Assembly: GCA_028699365.1 (NCBI GenBank)
Contig: JAQVUQ010000119.1
Span: 1-7,802, forward strand
DNA: 7,802 nucleotides
Direction: 5' to 3'
Source of the DNA: a bacterium
GTDB lineage: Bacteria > UBP13 > UBA5359
Part shown: piece by piece, positions 7,571-7,802 of the stretch
Layout: the number at the start of each line of letters is the position of its first letter
Numbering within the stretch: position 1 is the first letter of the stretch
Translations under genes and position numbers: made by a program
The notes under the pieces: model-generated
The model's input: only the letters and a program-made list of their open reading frames with translations
Told to the model about the DNA's origin: nothing
Database searches by the model: none

Positions 7571-7670
7571 GGGTTCAGGCCCGTTTGTTTAGCATTAATT
7601 TCAGGCATAATTCCCTTGTCTGGGCTAAAAGGCCAAAGTTGCTAGGCTAAAAACTTTGTGCCTTTGTGCC
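7555..7670. repeat. Long inverted repeat in the purC-purS gap
   Basis: The arm at 7555-7571 (GGCACAGAGGCACAAAG) and the arm at 7654-7670 (CTTTGTGCCTTTGTGCC) are complementary at 16 of 17 positions, with about 82 nt between them. In the operon transcript this would be a stem-loop between purC and purS. On the minus strand the stem is followed by more octamer units and not by a run of T, so it does not look like an intrinsic terminator. Processing, mRNA protection or no role at all are possible (inference). Confidence 0.75.
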
Positions 7671-7676
7671 TGACCC
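7655..7676. repeat. Octamer repeat, copy 2 (TTTGTGCC x2)
   Basis: Two perfect tandem TTTGTGCC units (7655-7670) are followed by TGACCC. This block is the reverse complement of the GGCACAAA-type units at 7539-7570 and forms the right arm of the inverted repeat in this gap. Confidence 0.85.
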
Positions 7677-7694
7677 AAGATACCTGCTCTCAGT

Positions 7695-7717
7695 TGTGTG
7701 CCTTTGTGCCTTGGCCC
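7695..7717. repeat. Octamer repeat, copy 3 (TTTGTGCC type)
   Basis: Two 8-nt units, TGTGTGCC (7695-7702) and TTTGTGCC (7703-7710), are followed by TTGGCCC. The stretch is a diverged direct copy of the block at 7655-7676, which ends in TGACCC. It lies 28 bp downstream of the purC stop codon. Confidence 0.75.
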
Positions 7718-7744
7718 TATATCTACGCTTTCATCTGAACACCT

Positions 7745-7802
7745 TCACCCCAGATTCTTTCCCGTTATCAACCGGTAGACCTCCCGGTATTTATCGGCCG
7801 TA
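7745..7802 (-). CDS. purC: SAICAR synthetase PurC, C-terminal end only (partial)
   Basis: Only the last 18 codons and a TGA stop lie in the window; the rest is beyond the right edge. The tail reads TADKYREVYRLITGKNLG. This fits the usual end of phosphoribosylaminoimidazole-succinocarboxamide synthase, where a KY-x-E-x-Y helix is followed by a conserved LTG-like motif. The enzyme joins aspartate to CAIR using ATP to give SAICAR. Its position just upstream of purS matches the purC-purS order of Bacillota purine operons, which supports the call. The fragment is short, so the name rests on tail motif plus context. Confidence 0.75.
   Translation of the reverse strand, partial: TADKYREVYRLITGKNLG

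Noticed and set aside
6825-7592. Open frame of 255 codons on the + strand across purQ, purS and the repeat gap
   Set aside because: It runs through two genuine genes and into octamer repeats, ending in a translation of the repeats; no family resemblance.
7496-7744. PurR box, purine riboswitch or internal promoter upstream of purS
   Set aside because: No aptamer-like purine riboswitch core, PurR operator pair or convincing -35/-10 pair could be recognised; the gap is explained by repeats and a ribosome site.

Overview
The window is most of a de novo purine biosynthesis operon on the minus strand. Read 5'->3' on that strand it runs: end of purC (partial), purS, purQ, purL, purF, purM, purN. 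A gene for a small secreted, probably outer-membrane beta-barrel protein follows in the same direction. No pur promoter, riboswitch or PurR site is visible; these would lie beyond the right edge, upstream of purC.

The organism cannot be named from the sequence. The order purC-S-Q-L-F-M-N, the three-part FGAM synthase (small PurL plus PurQ and PurS) and a PurF with a propeptide and candidate Fe-S cysteines resemble Bacillota such as Bacillus. The neighbouring protein has a Sec signal peptide, a GPTGLFTVPTA-type N-terminus and a C-terminal Y-x-I-x-F signature, which suggests an outer membrane. The simplest reading is a diderm Bacillota-like or other deep-branching diderm bacterium (inference).

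Layout from right to left: 7745-7802 purC tail; 7496-7744 a 249-bp gap with octamer repeats that form a long inverted repeat; 4283-7495 purS, purQ and purL, with a 4-nt overlap and then a 1-nt gap; a 62-bp gap; 1109-4220 purF, purM and purN, with 4-nt ATGA overlaps; 946-1108 a gap filled by a palindromic repeat element; 313-945 the barrel gene; 1-312 a gene-free stretch with a heptamer array, a second copy of the same repeat core and several hairpins.

The purine genes cover GAR to AIR (PurN, the PurSQL complex, PurM), the committed step (PurF) and SAICAR synthesis (PurC). purH and purD do not follow purN here, unlike in B. subtilis. The metabolic genes are ordinary. The least expected content is the repeats: 7-nt and 8-nt tandem arrays and nested palindromes sit in the larger gaps and run into, or end beside, the 3' ends of purN, the barrel gene and perhaps purQ.
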